A DNA stretch of 64,000 nucleotides from Streptomyces collinus (GTDB lineage: Bacteria; Actinomycetota; Actinomycetes; Streptomycetales; Streptomycetaceae): positions 7,564,001 to 7,628,000 of the forward strand of contig NZ_CP133771.1 in assembly GCF_031348265.1 (NCBI RefSeq), given 5' to 3'. Positions 1-7,597 of the stretch are shown here, one piece after another. The stretch's first letter is position 1. Each line of letters opens with the position of its first letter. The notes beneath the pieces are model-generated. The model saw only the letters and a program-made list of their open reading frames with translations. It ran no database searches and was not told the DNA's origin. A program made the translations under genes and the position numbers.

Positions 1-694
1 GGCGGCGGCGCACCTGCTGCGCGCCTCGAAGGCCCGGGTGCTCACCGGCCGGGAGGTGACCGGGGTCCTGCGCGGACCGGGCGGTGCGGTGCGCGGCGTG
101 CGTACCGACCGGGGCGACCTCCACGCCCCCGCGGTCGTCAATGCGGCCGGCACCTGGGGCGGTGAGGTCGCGGCCCGCGCCGGAGTGTCCCTGCCGGTGC
201 TGCCCCGCAGGGGTTTCGTCCTGGTCACCGAACCGCTGCCGCCGCGCATCCGGCACAAGGTGTACGCCGCCGACTACGTGGCCGACGTCGCGAGCGACTC
301 CGCGGCGCTGCAGACCTCCCCGGTCGTGGAGGGCACCCCGGCCGGGCCGGTCCTCGTCGGCGCCAGCCGTGAACGGGTCGGCTTCGACCGGACGCTGTCG
401 CTCCCGGCGGTGCGCGCGCTGGCGGCCGGGGCGACCGGGCTCTTCCCGTTCCTCGCCGGAGTGAGGGCGATGCGGACGTACGCCGGCTTCCGGCCGTATC
501 TGCCGGACCACCTGCCGGCGATCGGCCCCGACCCGCGGGCGCCCGGGCTCTTCCACGCCTGTGGGCACGAAGGCGCGGGCATCGGGCTCGCCACCGGCAC
601 CGGGCAGCTGATCGCCCAGGCGCTGACCGGGCACACGCCCGATCTGGACCTCGGCCCGTTCCGGCCCGACCGCTTCACCGAGGAGGGCGAGTGA
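1..694 (+). CDS. D-hydroxyproline dehydrogenase, FAD/DAO-type subunit (5' truncated)
   Basis: The frame is already open at base 2, so only about 230 C-terminal residues are visible; the family is usually 370-400 residues. The stretch LPRRGFVLVTEPLPP and the C-terminal HACGHEGAGIGLATG look like the substrate and closing FAD-binding parts of D-amino-acid-oxidase-type (DadA/SoxB/HcnC-like) flavoproteins. The gene overlaps the next start (GTGA). The following 2Fe-2S and FAD/BFD genes match the other subunits of the heterotrimeric D-hydroxyproline dehydrogenase known from Pseudomonas, which oxidises cis-4-hydroxy-D-proline to pyrroline-4-hydroxy-2-carboxylate in the cytoplasm. That substrate is inferred from the downstream epimerase and deaminase genes; the fold alone also allows sarcosine or D-proline. 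The N-terminal Rossmann GxGxxG lies outside the window. Confidence 0.75.
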   Translation, partial: AAAHLLRASKARVLTGREVTGVLRGPGGAVRGVRTDRGDLHAPAVVNAAGTWGGEVAARAGVSLPVLPRRGFVLVTEPLPPRIRHKVYAADYVADVASDSAALQTSPVVEGTPAGPVLVGASRERVGFDRTLSLPAVRALAAGATGLFPFLAGVRAMRTYAGFRPYLPDHLPAIGPDPRAPGLFHACGHEGAGIGLATGTGQLIAQALTGHTPDLDLGPFRPDRFTEEGE

Positions 695-1239
695 ACCCCC
701 TGGAACTGGCCCGGGCCAGGCCCGGCCCCGCGTTCACGGTCACGTTCGACGGGCGGCCGGTCGAGGCGCTGCCCGGGCAGACGGTCGCTGCCGTGCTGTG
801 GGCGGCAGGGGTGACCTCGTGGCGTGACACCCGCCGCGAGGGCCGCCCGCGCGGTGTGTTCTGCGGGATCGGTGTCTGCTTCGACTGCCTGGTGACCGTC
901 AACGGCCGCCCCAACCAACGGGCCTGCCTGGTGCCGGTGCGGCCGGGGGACCAGATCGGCACGCAGGACGGCACGGGTCACGGGGAGAACCGCGCGCAGG
1001 GCGGGACGGGTCACGGGGAGATGGGCGCGCAGGGCGGGACGGGTCACGGGGAGATGGGCGCGCAGGGCGGGACGGGTCACGGGGAGATGGGCGCGCAGGG
1101 CGGGACGGGTCACGGGGAGATGGGCGCGCAGGACGGCACGGGTCACGGGGAGAACCGCGCGCAGGGCGGGACGGGTCACGGCGAGACCGGCACACAGGGT
1201 GGCGGCACCGGCCACGAGGAGGCGGGTCATGCGGACTGA
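691..1239 (+). CDS. (2Fe-2S) ferredoxin-like subunit of hydroxyproline dehydrogenase with a repeat-bearing C-terminal tail
   Basis: GTG start overlapping the upstream stop (GTGA). Residues 1-90 form a small plant-type 2Fe-2S domain with Cys58, Cys63, Cys66 and Cys79 (FCGIGVCFDC...RACLV), like the gamma subunit of heterotrimeric D-hydroxyproline dehydrogenase or HcnA. Its likely role is electron transfer between the two flavin subunits. The family normally ends near residue 95-105. Here about 80 extra residues follow, made of eight GTGHGE-type units of 11 residues (AQGGTGHGEMG) ending in a His/Glu-rich tail. The tail is Gly/His/Glu-rich and probably disordered; it could bind metal or simply be repeat expansion. 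The DNA repeat is listed separately. Subunit identity is well supported by order and cysteines; the tail's function is unknown. Confidence 0.8.
   Translation: MNPLELARARPGPAFTVTFDGRPVEALPGQTVAAVLWAAGVTSWRDTRREGRPRGVFCGIGVCFDCLVTVNGRPNQRACLVPVRPGDQIGTQDGTGHGENRAQGGTGHGEMGAQGGTGHGEMGAQGGTGHGEMGAQGGTGHGEMGAQDGTGHGENRAQGGTGHGETGTQGGGTGHEEAGHAD
966..1216 (+). repeat. 33-bp in-frame tandem repeat (about 8 units) in the 2Fe-2S subunit gene
   Basis: Consecutive units built on GGGACGGGTCACGGGGAG recur every 33 bp. The four central copies are essentially identical, and the outer copies have diverged (GAC for GGG, AACCGC for ATGGGC, GAGACC at the end). Each unit encodes 11 residues, so the frame is kept. 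Near-identity of the central copies implies recent slippage or unequal crossover. Confidence 0.95.
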
Positions 1240-2593
1240 CCTCGCCGTGATCGGCGCCGGACCCGCCGGCCTCGCCGCCGCCCTGGCGGCCTCCGCACGC
1301 GGCGTACGGGCCACGCTCCTCGACGCCGCCACGCAACCCGGCGGCCAGTTCTACCGGCAGCCCGCCGCCGGACTCGGCGCCGGGCGGCCCGAGGCGCTGC
1401 ACCACCGGTGGCGGACCTGGGAGCGGCTGCGGGACGGGCTCGCCGCCGGGCCCGTACGCGTCCTGACGGACCACCATGTGTGGTGCGTGGAGCGCACGCC
1501 GGACGGCTTCACCGTGCACGCCCTGCTCGGACCGGAGCAGGAGGAGTCCGTCGAGGTGCAGGCCCGCACCGTGCTCCTGGCCACCGGCGGCTACGAGCAG
1601 GTGCTGCCCTTCCCCGGCTGGACGCTCCCGGGCGTCGTCACGGCCGGGGGAGCCCAGGCCATGCTGAAGGGCGGGCTCGTGGTGCCGGGGCACCGAGCCG
1701 TGGTGGCCGGGACCGGGCCGCTGCTGCTGCCCGTCGCGACCGGCCTCGCGGCGGCCGGCGTCGAGGTCGCCGCACTCGTCGAGTCCACCGGTCCCAGGCG
1801 CCTCGCCCGGCATGCCCCCGCCCTGGCGGGCAAGCTCGCCGAGGGCGCCGGACACGCCGCCGGGCTGCTGCGCCACCGCATCCCGGTCCTCACCCGGCAC
1901 ACCGTCGTCCGCGCCCATGGCGAGGACCGGCTGACCGGCGTCACCGTCGCCGCCCTCGACGCCGACGGGCACGTCCGGCCCGGCACCGAACGGCACCTGC
2001 CCTGCGACACCCTCGCCGCCGGGCACGGCATGCTCCCGCACACCGACCTCGCCGAGAGCCTCGGCTGCCGCCTCGACGGACTCGCCGTGGCCGTCGACAC
2101 CGAACAGCGCACGGACGTGCCCGGCGTGTGGGCGGCCGGCGAGGCCACCGGCATCGGCGGCGCCGCCCTCTCCCTCGCCGAGGGGCACATCGCCGGCTGT
2201 TCCGTCGCCGCCCACCTGCACGGCGCCGCCCCCGGCCCGGCCCCCGCCGCCCTCAAGGCCCGTGCGGCGCTCCAGCGTTCCGCGGCCGCCCTCGAATCCG
2301 CGTACGCACCGCCCGCGCACTGGCCCGAGCAACTCACCGACGACACGGTGGTCTGCCGCTGCGAGGAGGTCACCGTCGGGGCCGTGCGCGAGGCCCTGGA
2401 CCTCGGGGCGGGCGACGAACGCACCGTGAAGCTGCTCACCCGGGCCGGGATGGGCTGGTGCCAGGGCCGGATGTGCGGTACCGCCGTCGCCGGTCTCGCC
2501 GGCTGCGCACCCACCCCGGCCAAACGCCCGTTCGCCCGTCCCGTACCGCTCGGCGTCCTCGCCCGGCAACACCCCCAGGAGGGACTGTCATGA
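1229..2593 (+). CDS. FAD/NAD(P)-binding oxidoreductase with C-terminal BFD-like [2Fe-2S] domain (hydroxyproline dehydrogenase subunit)
   Basis: 454 residues from an ATG preceded by GAGGAGG; the start overlaps the previous gene by 11 bp. The dinucleotide fold appears at residues 6-18 (VIGAGPAGLAAA), a second pyridine-nucleotide-type region in the middle, and a BFD-like domain at about 374-426 with CRC (C376, C378) and C-x4-C (C411, C416), the arrangement that binds an extra [2Fe-2S]. This matches the alpha subunit of HcnB/opine-oxidase/D-hydroxyproline dehydrogenase complexes. With the two preceding genes it would form the membrane-independent dehydrogenase converting cis-4-hydroxy-D-proline to the pyrroline. 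It overlaps the next gene by ATGA, implying translational coupling. Confidence 0.85.
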   Translation: MRTDLAVIGAGPAGLAAALAASARGVRATLLDAATQPGGQFYRQPAAGLGAGRPEALHHRWRTWERLRDGLAAGPVRVLTDHHVWCVERTPDGFTVHALLGPEQEESVEVQARTVLLATGGYEQVLPFPGWTLPGVVTAGGAQAMLKGGLVVPGHRAVVAGTGPLLLPVATGLAAAGVEVAALVESTGPRRLARHAPALAGKLAEGAGHAAGLLRHRIPVLTRHTVVRAHGEDRLTGVTVAALDADGHVRPGTERHLPCDTLAAGHGMLPHTDLAESLGCRLDGLAVAVDTEQRTDVPGVWAAGEATGIGGAALSLAEGHIAGCSVAAHLHGAAPGPAPAALKARAALQRSAAALESAYAPPAHWPEQLTDDTVVCRCEEVTVGAVREALDLGAGDERTVKLLTRAGMGWCQGRMCGTAVAGLAGCAPTPAKRPFARPVPLGVLARQHPQEGLS

Positions 2594-3480
2594 CCGGCCA
2601 CCACCCCTGGCGCGGCGTCCTCGTCGCCACCGCGCTCCCACTGAACGGCGACCTCTCCGTCGACTACGACAAGTACGCCGGGCACTGCGCCTGGCTCGTC
2701 GAGAACGGCTGCGACGGCGTCGTGCCCAACGGCTCCCTCGGCGAGTACCAGGTGCTCACACCCGAGGAGCGGGCCAGGGTCGTCGAGACGGCCGTCGCCG
2801 CCGTAGGCGGGGAGCGCGTGATGCCCGGCGTCGCCGCGTACGGGTCCGCAGAGGCCCGGCGCTGGGCCGAGCAGGCCGGCGAGGCCGGCTGCCGCGCGGT
2901 GATGCTGCTGCCGCCGAACGCGTACCGCGCCGACGAGCGCTCCGTCCTCGCCCACTACGCCGAGGTCGCCCGGTCGGGCCTGCCGGTCGTCGCGTACAAC
3001 AACCCCATCGACACCAAGGTCGACCTCGTGCCCGAGCTGCTCGCCCGCCTGCACGGCGAGGGGTACATCCGCGGCGTGAAGGAGTTCTCGGGCGATGTCC
3101 GCCGCGCCTACCGGATCGCCGAACTCGCCCCCGAACTGGACCTCCTGATCGGCGCGGACGACGTCCTGCTGGAGCTGGCCGTCGCCGGCGCCAAGGGCTG
3201 GGTGGCGGGCTACCCGAACGCGCTGCCCCGGGCCTGCGTGGAGCTGTACCGGGCCGCCGCCGGCGGCGACCTCGGCACGGCACTGCCCCTGTACCGGCAA
3301 CTGCATCCGCTGCTGCGCTGGGACTCCCGCGTGGAGTTCGTCCAGGCCATCAAGCTGTCCATGGACATCGCAGGCCGCCACGGCGGTCCCTGCCGCCCGC
3401 CCCGCGCCGCGCTGCTGCCCGGGCAGGAGGCGGCGGTCCGCGCCGCCACGGAGAAGGCCCTCGCGGCCGGACTGAGCTGA
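2590..3480 (+). CDS. DapA-family lyase, probable pyrroline-4-hydroxy-2-carboxylate deaminase
   Basis: 296 residues, the size of a single-domain dihydrodipicolinate-synthase/N-acetylneuraminate-lyase (beta/alpha)8 barrel. Visible signatures are GVVPNGSLGEYQVLTPEER (39-62 region), the active-site Tyr136 in VAYNNP and the Schiff-base Lys164 in GVKEFSGD. Placed between a hydroxyproline dehydrogenase and an epimerase, the likely reaction is deamination and dehydration of 1-pyrroline-4-hydroxy-2-carboxylate to 2-oxoglutarate semialdehyde plus ammonia. True DapA (lysine pathway) is less likely because the gene sits inside this catabolic operon. The start is fixed by the ATGA overlap. No 2-oxoglutarate-semialdehyde dehydrogenase follows within the window. 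Confidence 0.8.
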   Translation: MTGHHPWRGVLVATALPLNGDLSVDYDKYAGHCAWLVENGCDGVVPNGSLGEYQVLTPEERARVVETAVAAVGGERVMPGVAAYGSAEARRWAEQAGEAGCRAVMLLPPNAYRADERSVLAHYAEVARSGLPVVAYNNPIDTKVDLVPELLARLHGEGYIRGVKEFSGDVRRAYRIAELAPELDLLIGADDVLLELAVAGAKGWVAGYPNALPRACVELYRAAAGGDLGTALPLYRQLHPLLRWDSRVEFVQAIKLSMDIAGRHGGPCRPPRAALLPGQEAAVRAATEKALAAGLS

Positions 3481-3485
3481 GGACC

Positions 3486-4487
3486 ATGCGCAGCAAACTC
3501 GTCCTGCACGCCGTCGACTCGCACACCGAGGGCATGCCGACCCGCGTGATCACCGGCGGCGTCGGCACCGTCCCCGGCGCCACCATGAACGAACGGCGGC
3601 TGTGGTTCCGCGAACACCGCGACGACATCAAGCAGTTGCTGATGAACGAGCCGCGCGGCCACTCCGCCATGAGCGGCGCGATCCTCCAGCCCCCGAGCCG
3701 GCCCGACTGCGACTGGGGCGTCCTCTACATCGAGGTCTCCGGCTATCTGCCCATGTGCGGGCACGGCACCATCGGCGTGGCGACCGTCCTGGTCGAGACC
3801 GGCATGGTCGAGGTCGTCGAGCCGGTCACCACCATCCGGCTCGACACCCCGGCGGGCCCGGTCGTCGCCGAGGTGGCCGTCGAGGACGGGGCGGCCAAGG
3901 CGGTCACCCTGCGGAACGTGCCCTCCTTCGCCGTCGGCCTCGACCGCAAGGCCACCCTCGCCGACGGCCGGACGGTGACGTACGACCTGGCCTTCGGCGG
4001 CAACTTCTACGCCATCCTGCCGCTGGAGCAGTTCGGCCTGCCGTTCGACCGGTCCCGCAAGGACGAGATCCTCGCGGCCGGCCTGTCCCTCATGGCCGCC
4101 GTCAACGCCGAGGACCCGCCCGTCCACCCGGAGGACCCCTCCATCCACGGCCTCCACCACGTCTACCTGGCCGCCCCCGGCTCGACCGCCCGCCACTCCC
4201 GGCACGCCATGGCCATCCACCCCGGCTGGTTCGACCGCTCGCCCTGCGGCACCGGCACCAGCGCCCGCATGGCACAGCTGCACGCACGCGGCGAACTCCC
4301 GTTGCACACCGAGTTCCTGAACGAGTCCTTCATCGGCACCCGCTTCACCGGCAGACTGCTCGGCACGACCGAGGTCGCCGGCCGCCCGGCCGTGCTGCCC
4401 AGCTTCACCGGCCGCGCCTGGATCACCGGCACCGCCCAGTACCTGCTGGACCCCGAGGACCCGTTCCCCGCGGGATTCGTCCTGTAG
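3486..4487 (+). CDS. 4-hydroxyproline 2-epimerase (proline racemase family)
   Basis: 333 residues, a full-length proline-racemase fold. Both catalytic cysteines are present: Cys91 in MCGHGTIG and Cys254 in SPCGTGTSA. That supports a racemase/epimerase rather than a trans-3-hydroxyproline dehydratase, where one Cys is usually Thr. The enzyme would start the pathway by converting trans-4-hydroxy-L-proline (from collagen or plant cell walls) to cis-4-hydroxy-D-proline for the dehydrogenase encoded upstream. It starts six bases after the deaminase stop, so it belongs to the same operon. Distinguishing hydroxyproline from proline as substrate is inference from the neighbours. Confidence 0.85.
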   Translation: MRSKLVLHAVDSHTEGMPTRVITGGVGTVPGATMNERRLWFREHRDDIKQLLMNEPRGHSAMSGAILQPPSRPDCDWGVLYIEVSGYLPMCGHGTIGVATVLVETGMVEVVEPVTTIRLDTPAGPVVAEVAVEDGAAKAVTLRNVPSFAVGLDRKATLADGRTVTYDLAFGGNFYAILPLEQFGLPFDRSRKDEILAAGLSLMAAVNAEDPPVHPEDPSIHGLHHVYLAAPGSTARHSRHAMAIHPGWFDRSPCGTGTSARMAQLHARGELPLHTEFLNESFIGTRFTGRLLGTTEVAGRPAVLPSFTGRAWITGTAQYLLDPEDPFPAGFVL

Positions 4488-4526
4488 ACACCCCCGACAG
4501 GACACGAGAGAGGAACCCCGACCGTC

Positions 4527-5198
4527 ATGGCCGCGCAGCACACCCCCGCCCTGCCCGTGCTCGGCAGCAGGAAGCCCAGCCACCGGGAGCGGGTCGCGGA
4601 CGCGCTGCGCGCCGCCCTGATCGCCGGAGAACTGCGGCCCGGCGAGGTCTACTCGGCACCCGGCCTCGCCGGCCGCTTCGGCGTCTCCGCCACGCCCGTG
4701 CGCGAGGCCATGCTCGACCTGGCCAAGGAGGGACTGGTCGACACCGTGCCCAACAAGGGCTTCCGGGTCACCGCCGTCTCCGAGCGGCAGCTCGACGAGT
4801 ACACCCACGTCCGGGCACTGATCGAGATCCCCACCACGGCGGAGCTGGCGCGCACGGCCGACCCGGTGGCCCTGGAGGCACTCCGCCCGGTCGCCCGGGA
4901 GATCGTCACCGCCGCCGCGGCCGGTGACCTCATCGCCTACGTCGAGGCCGACCTGCGCTTCCACCTCGGCCTGCTGGCCCTCGCCGGCAACGGCCACCTC
5001 GTCGACGTCGTACGCGACCTCAGACGCCGCTCCCGGCTCTACGGTCTGACGGCACTGGTCGAACAGGGGCGGCTGGAGGCCTCGGCCGAGGAGCACCTGG
5101 AGATCCTCGACGCGCTGCTCGCCCGGGACGAGGAGGCCGTACGGGCCGTCATGACCCGGCACCTGGGGCACGTGCGGAGCCTGTGGGCAGGACCCTGA
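4527..5198 (+). CDS. GntR-family regulator, FCD subfamily
   Basis: 223 residues. N-terminal winged HTH at about 12-75 (SHRERVADALRAALIAGEL, then VSATPVREAMLDLAKEGLV) and an all-helical FCD ligand-binding domain at about 85-215. It lies 39 bp after the epimerase on the same strand, with AGAGAGGAA a few bases before the ATG. The position suggests a cytoplasmic repressor of the hydroxyproline operon, with hydroxyproline or a pathway intermediate as effector. No operator could be assigned, because the operon's promoter lies outside the window. Confidence 0.85.
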   Translation: MAAQHTPALPVLGSRKPSHRERVADALRAALIAGELRPGEVYSAPGLAGRFGVSATPVREAMLDLAKEGLVDTVPNKGFRVTAVSERQLDEYTHVRALIEIPTTAELARTADPVALEALRPVAREIVTAAAAGDLIAYVEADLRFHLGLLALAGNGHLVDVVRDLRRRSRLYGLTALVEQGRLEASAEEHLEILDALLARDEEAVRAVMTRHLGHVRSLWAGP

Positions 5199-5217
5199 AC
5201 AGCGGGACGCCGCCGGT

Positions 5218-5988
5218 TCAACGGCCGCGTTTCGCCGCCTGGACCTGCTCGTACACCCGGGTCCGCAGCTCGGCGAAGCGCGGGTCCACCCGCGTGTGCA
5301 ACTGGTCCCGCTCGGCCGGCAGACCGACCTTGAACTGCTCCTGGACGACGGTGGGGGAGGCCGACAGCACGAGCACCCGCTCGCCGAGGTACACGGCCTC
5401 GTCGATGTCATGGGTGACGAACAGGATCGTGATCCCGCGCTCCCGCCACAACCGCCTCACCAGATCCTCCAGTTCGGCGCGGGTCTGGGCGTCCACCGCC
5501 GCGAACGGCTCGTCCATGAGCAGCACCTCGGGCTCGTACGCCAGCGCCCGCGCGATGGCCACCCGCTGCTGCATGCCGCCCGACAGCTGCCACGGGTACG
5601 CCCCGGCGGCGTCCGCGAGCCCCACCGACTCCAGCGCGTCCGCGACCAGTGCGCGGCGCCGCTCTCTGCTCAGCCTCTTCTGCTTCAGGGGCAGTTCGAC
5701 GTTCTGCCCGACCCGCATCCACGGGAACAGGCTGCGGCCGTACTCCTGGAACACGAACGCCATGCCGGGCGGCGGCCCGTCCACCGGGCGGCCCGCGAGC
5801 CGCACCTCACCGGACGTGGGGGCGAGCAGGCCGCCGACGCACTTCAGCACGGTCGTCTTGCCGCAGCCCGACGGCCCGACGAGACAGACCAGTTCCCCCG
5901 CCGCCACGCTGAAGGTCAGGTCGCGCACCGCCTCGGTCCGCCGCCCTGCACCCTCGTAGACCTTGTGCAGGCCCTGTACGTCGAGCAT
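5218..5988 (-). CDS. ABC transporter ATP-binding protein (nitrate/sulfonate/taurine type)
   Basis: 256 residues. Walker A GPSGCGKTT at 38-46, Q-loop near QEYGRSLFPW, signature LSGGMQQ at 135-141, Walker B VLLMDEP at 155-161 and H-loop VTHDIDEA. This is the SsuB/TauB-type ATPase and would power the importer formed with the two permeases and lipoprotein upstream. The start is the ATG directly before LDVQGLHKVYEG; longer upstream reading runs through the permease gene in another frame. It ends 19 bp from the convergent GntR gene. The substrate cannot be read from the ATPase. Confidence 0.9.
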   Translation of the reverse strand: MLDVQGLHKVYEGAGRRTEAVRDLTFSVAAGELVCLVGPSGCGKTTVLKCVGGLLAPTSGEVRLAGRPVDGPPPGMAFVFQEYGRSLFPWMRVGQNVELPLKQKRLSRERRRALVADALESVGLADAAGAYPWQLSGGMQQRVAIARALAYEPEVLLMDEPFAAVDAQTRAELEDLVRRLWRERGITILFVTHDIDEAVYLGERVLVLSASPTVVQEQFKVGLPAERDQLHTRVDPRFAELRTRVYEQVQAAKRGR

Positions 5989-6008
5989 GGACCGCCCTTT
6001 CGCGAGGT

Positions 6009-6824
6009 TCACGGGGACCGCCGGCCGGACTCGCGCAGGCCGTGGTACCAGCCGAGCACCCGCCGCTCGGCCAGCCCGAAGAGGACCGAGAGGAGGAAGC
6101 CGAGCAGACCGAGGAGCAGGATCCCGGTCCACATGTCGGGGATGGCGAAGCCGCGCTGGAACTGCACGACGGTGAAGCCCAGGCCGTTGCTGGCGGCGAA
6201 CATCTCGCTGATCACCATGAGGATGATCCCGATCGACAGTGCCTGGCGCAGGCCCGCGAAGATCTGCGGGCTCGCCGAGCGCAGCACCACCTGCCGCAGC
6301 CGGGCCACGCCCGTGATGCCGTACGAACGGGCCGTATCGGCCAGCACCGGGTCGACCGCGCGCACGCCCTCGACCGTGTTGAGCAGCACCGGCCAGACAC
6401 AGCCGCTCGCGATCACCGCGATCTTCATCGTGTCGCCGATCCCGGCGAACAGCATGATGACCGGCACCAGCACCGGTGGCGGCACCGCCCGCAGGAACTC
6501 CAGCACCGGCTCGCACAGCGCCCGCACCGCCCGCCAGGAGCCGATGACCGTGCCGAGCGCCACCCCCGCGACGGCCGCCGCGGTGTAGCCCGCCGCCAGG
6601 CGCAGCACGCTCGGCAGCACGTCCCCGCGCAGCCGCTCGCCCGTCCAGACGTCCGGGAAGACGCCGAACACGGTCCGCAGCGGTGGCCAGTAGACGTTCG
6701 TGCTGCCGGCCGACGCCGCCCACCAGACGGCCACCAGCACCGCCGGCAGGGCGAGCGCGAACACCAGCCGCAGCAGGGCCCTCACCCAAGCTCTCGACGT
6801 CACCCGGCCAGGAGGGACCCCCAT
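6009..6824 (-). CDS. ABC transporter permease (SsuC/TauC type)
   Basis: 271 residues with about six hydrophobic segments: a first TM near LLRLVFALALPAVLVAVWWA, a BPD_transp_1 core, and the EAA loop around ARSYGITGVARLRQVVLRSA. The ATG overlaps the stop of the other permease by one base (TGATG). It pairs with the 6824-7597 product to form a heterodimeric inner-membrane channel for a small organic anion or aromatic-type solute, judging by family. A C-terminal helix ends in GLAERRVLGWYHGLR, a common ending in this family. Confidence 0.88.
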   Translation of the reverse strand: MGVPPGRVTSRAWVRALLRLVFALALPAVLVAVWWAASAGSTNVYWPPLRTVFGVFPDVWTGERLRGDVLPSVLRLAAGYTAAAVAGVALGTVIGSWRAVRALCEPVLEFLRAVPPPVLVPVIMLFAGIGDTMKIAVIASGCVWPVLLNTVEGVRAVDPVLADTARSYGITGVARLRQVVLRSASPQIFAGLRQALSIGIILMVISEMFAASNGLGFTVVQFQRGFAIPDMWTGILLLGLLGFLLSVLFGLAERRVLGWYHGLRESGRRSP

Positions 6825-7597
6825 CACACCGCCACCTCCCCGCGCACCGACTGGTGCCAGGCCAGCGCCCGCCGCTCCACCGCCCTCGCCCCCACGTTGA
6901 CCAGCAGCCCGAGCACGCCGGTCACCACGATCAGCGCGTACATCTCCGGCACCGCCTGCGAGGTCTGCGCCACCGCGATCCGGGCCCCCAGACCCGGGGC
7001 GCCGATGACCAGTTCGGCGGTGACGGCGAGGATGAGCGCCACGGCAGCGGCCAGCCGCACCCCGGTCATGACGTACGGCAGCGCCGTCGGCCACAGCACG
7101 TGCCGGATCCGGGCCCAGGCGCCCAGACCGTACGAGCGGGCCGTCTCCTCGGCGACCGGGTCGACGTCCCGCACGCCGTACAGGACCTGGATCAGCACCT
7201 GCCAGAACGCGGCGTACACGACCAGGAGCAGGACCGAGCGCAGTTCCGTGCCGTACAGCAGCACGGCCAGCGGGATCAGCGCGACCGACGGGATGGGCCG
7301 CAGGAACTCGATCGTCGAGGCCGTCACCTCGCGCAGATACGGCGTCACGGAGATCACCACCCCCGCGACGACACCCGCGCTCACCGCGATCGCCAGGCCC
7401 AGCGCCCAGCCGGTGAGGGTGTCGCCGAGCGCCGACCAGAAGGCGGTGTCGGAGAGTTCACTGCCGAGCGCGACGGCGATGCGGCCGGCCGGCGGGAAGT
7501 GATCCTCGTCGACCAGGCCGAGCCGCGGCACCGCCTCGCCGAGGAGGACGAACACGGCGCACCCGGCCGCGCCGAGGGCCGCGTCGGAGCCCCTCAC
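6824..7597 (-). CDS. ABC transporter permease (SsuC/TauC type)
   Basis: 257 residues and the second membrane subunit of the importer. Multiple TM helices include LALGLAIAVSAGVVAGVVI-like and LRSVLLLVVYAAFWQVLIQV segments, with an EAA motif at ARSYGLGAWARIRHVLWPTA. Its start overlaps the stop of the substrate-binding lipoprotein gene (ATGA) and its stop overlaps the next permease, so the transporter is tightly coupled. Two non-identical permeases are typical where the complex is a heterodimer. Confidence 0.88.
   Translation of the reverse strand: MRGSDAALGAAGCAVFVLLGEAVPRLGLVDEDHFPPAGRIAVALGSELSDTAFWSALGDTLTGWALGLAIAVSAGVVAGVVISVTPYLREVTASTIEFLRPIPSVALIPLAVLLYGTELRSVLLLVVYAAFWQVLIQVLYGVRDVDPVAEETARSYGLGAWARIRHVLWPTALPYVMTGVRLAAAVALILAVTAELVIGAPGLGARIAVAQTSQAVPEMYALIVVTGVLGLLVNVGARAVERRALAWHQSVRGEVAV

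Noticed and set aside
274..1332. Long minus-strand open frame with repeated PVTRPALRAHL units
   Set aside because: Shadow of the plus-strand 33-bp repeat and GC-rich codons; no ribosome-binding site or domain, and the plus-strand genes are well supported.
5989..6789. Upstream extension of the ATP-binding protein fused to permease-region frame
   Set aside because: The extension is an Arg/Gly-rich off-frame translation of the permease gene; the real start is before LDVQGLHKVYEG.
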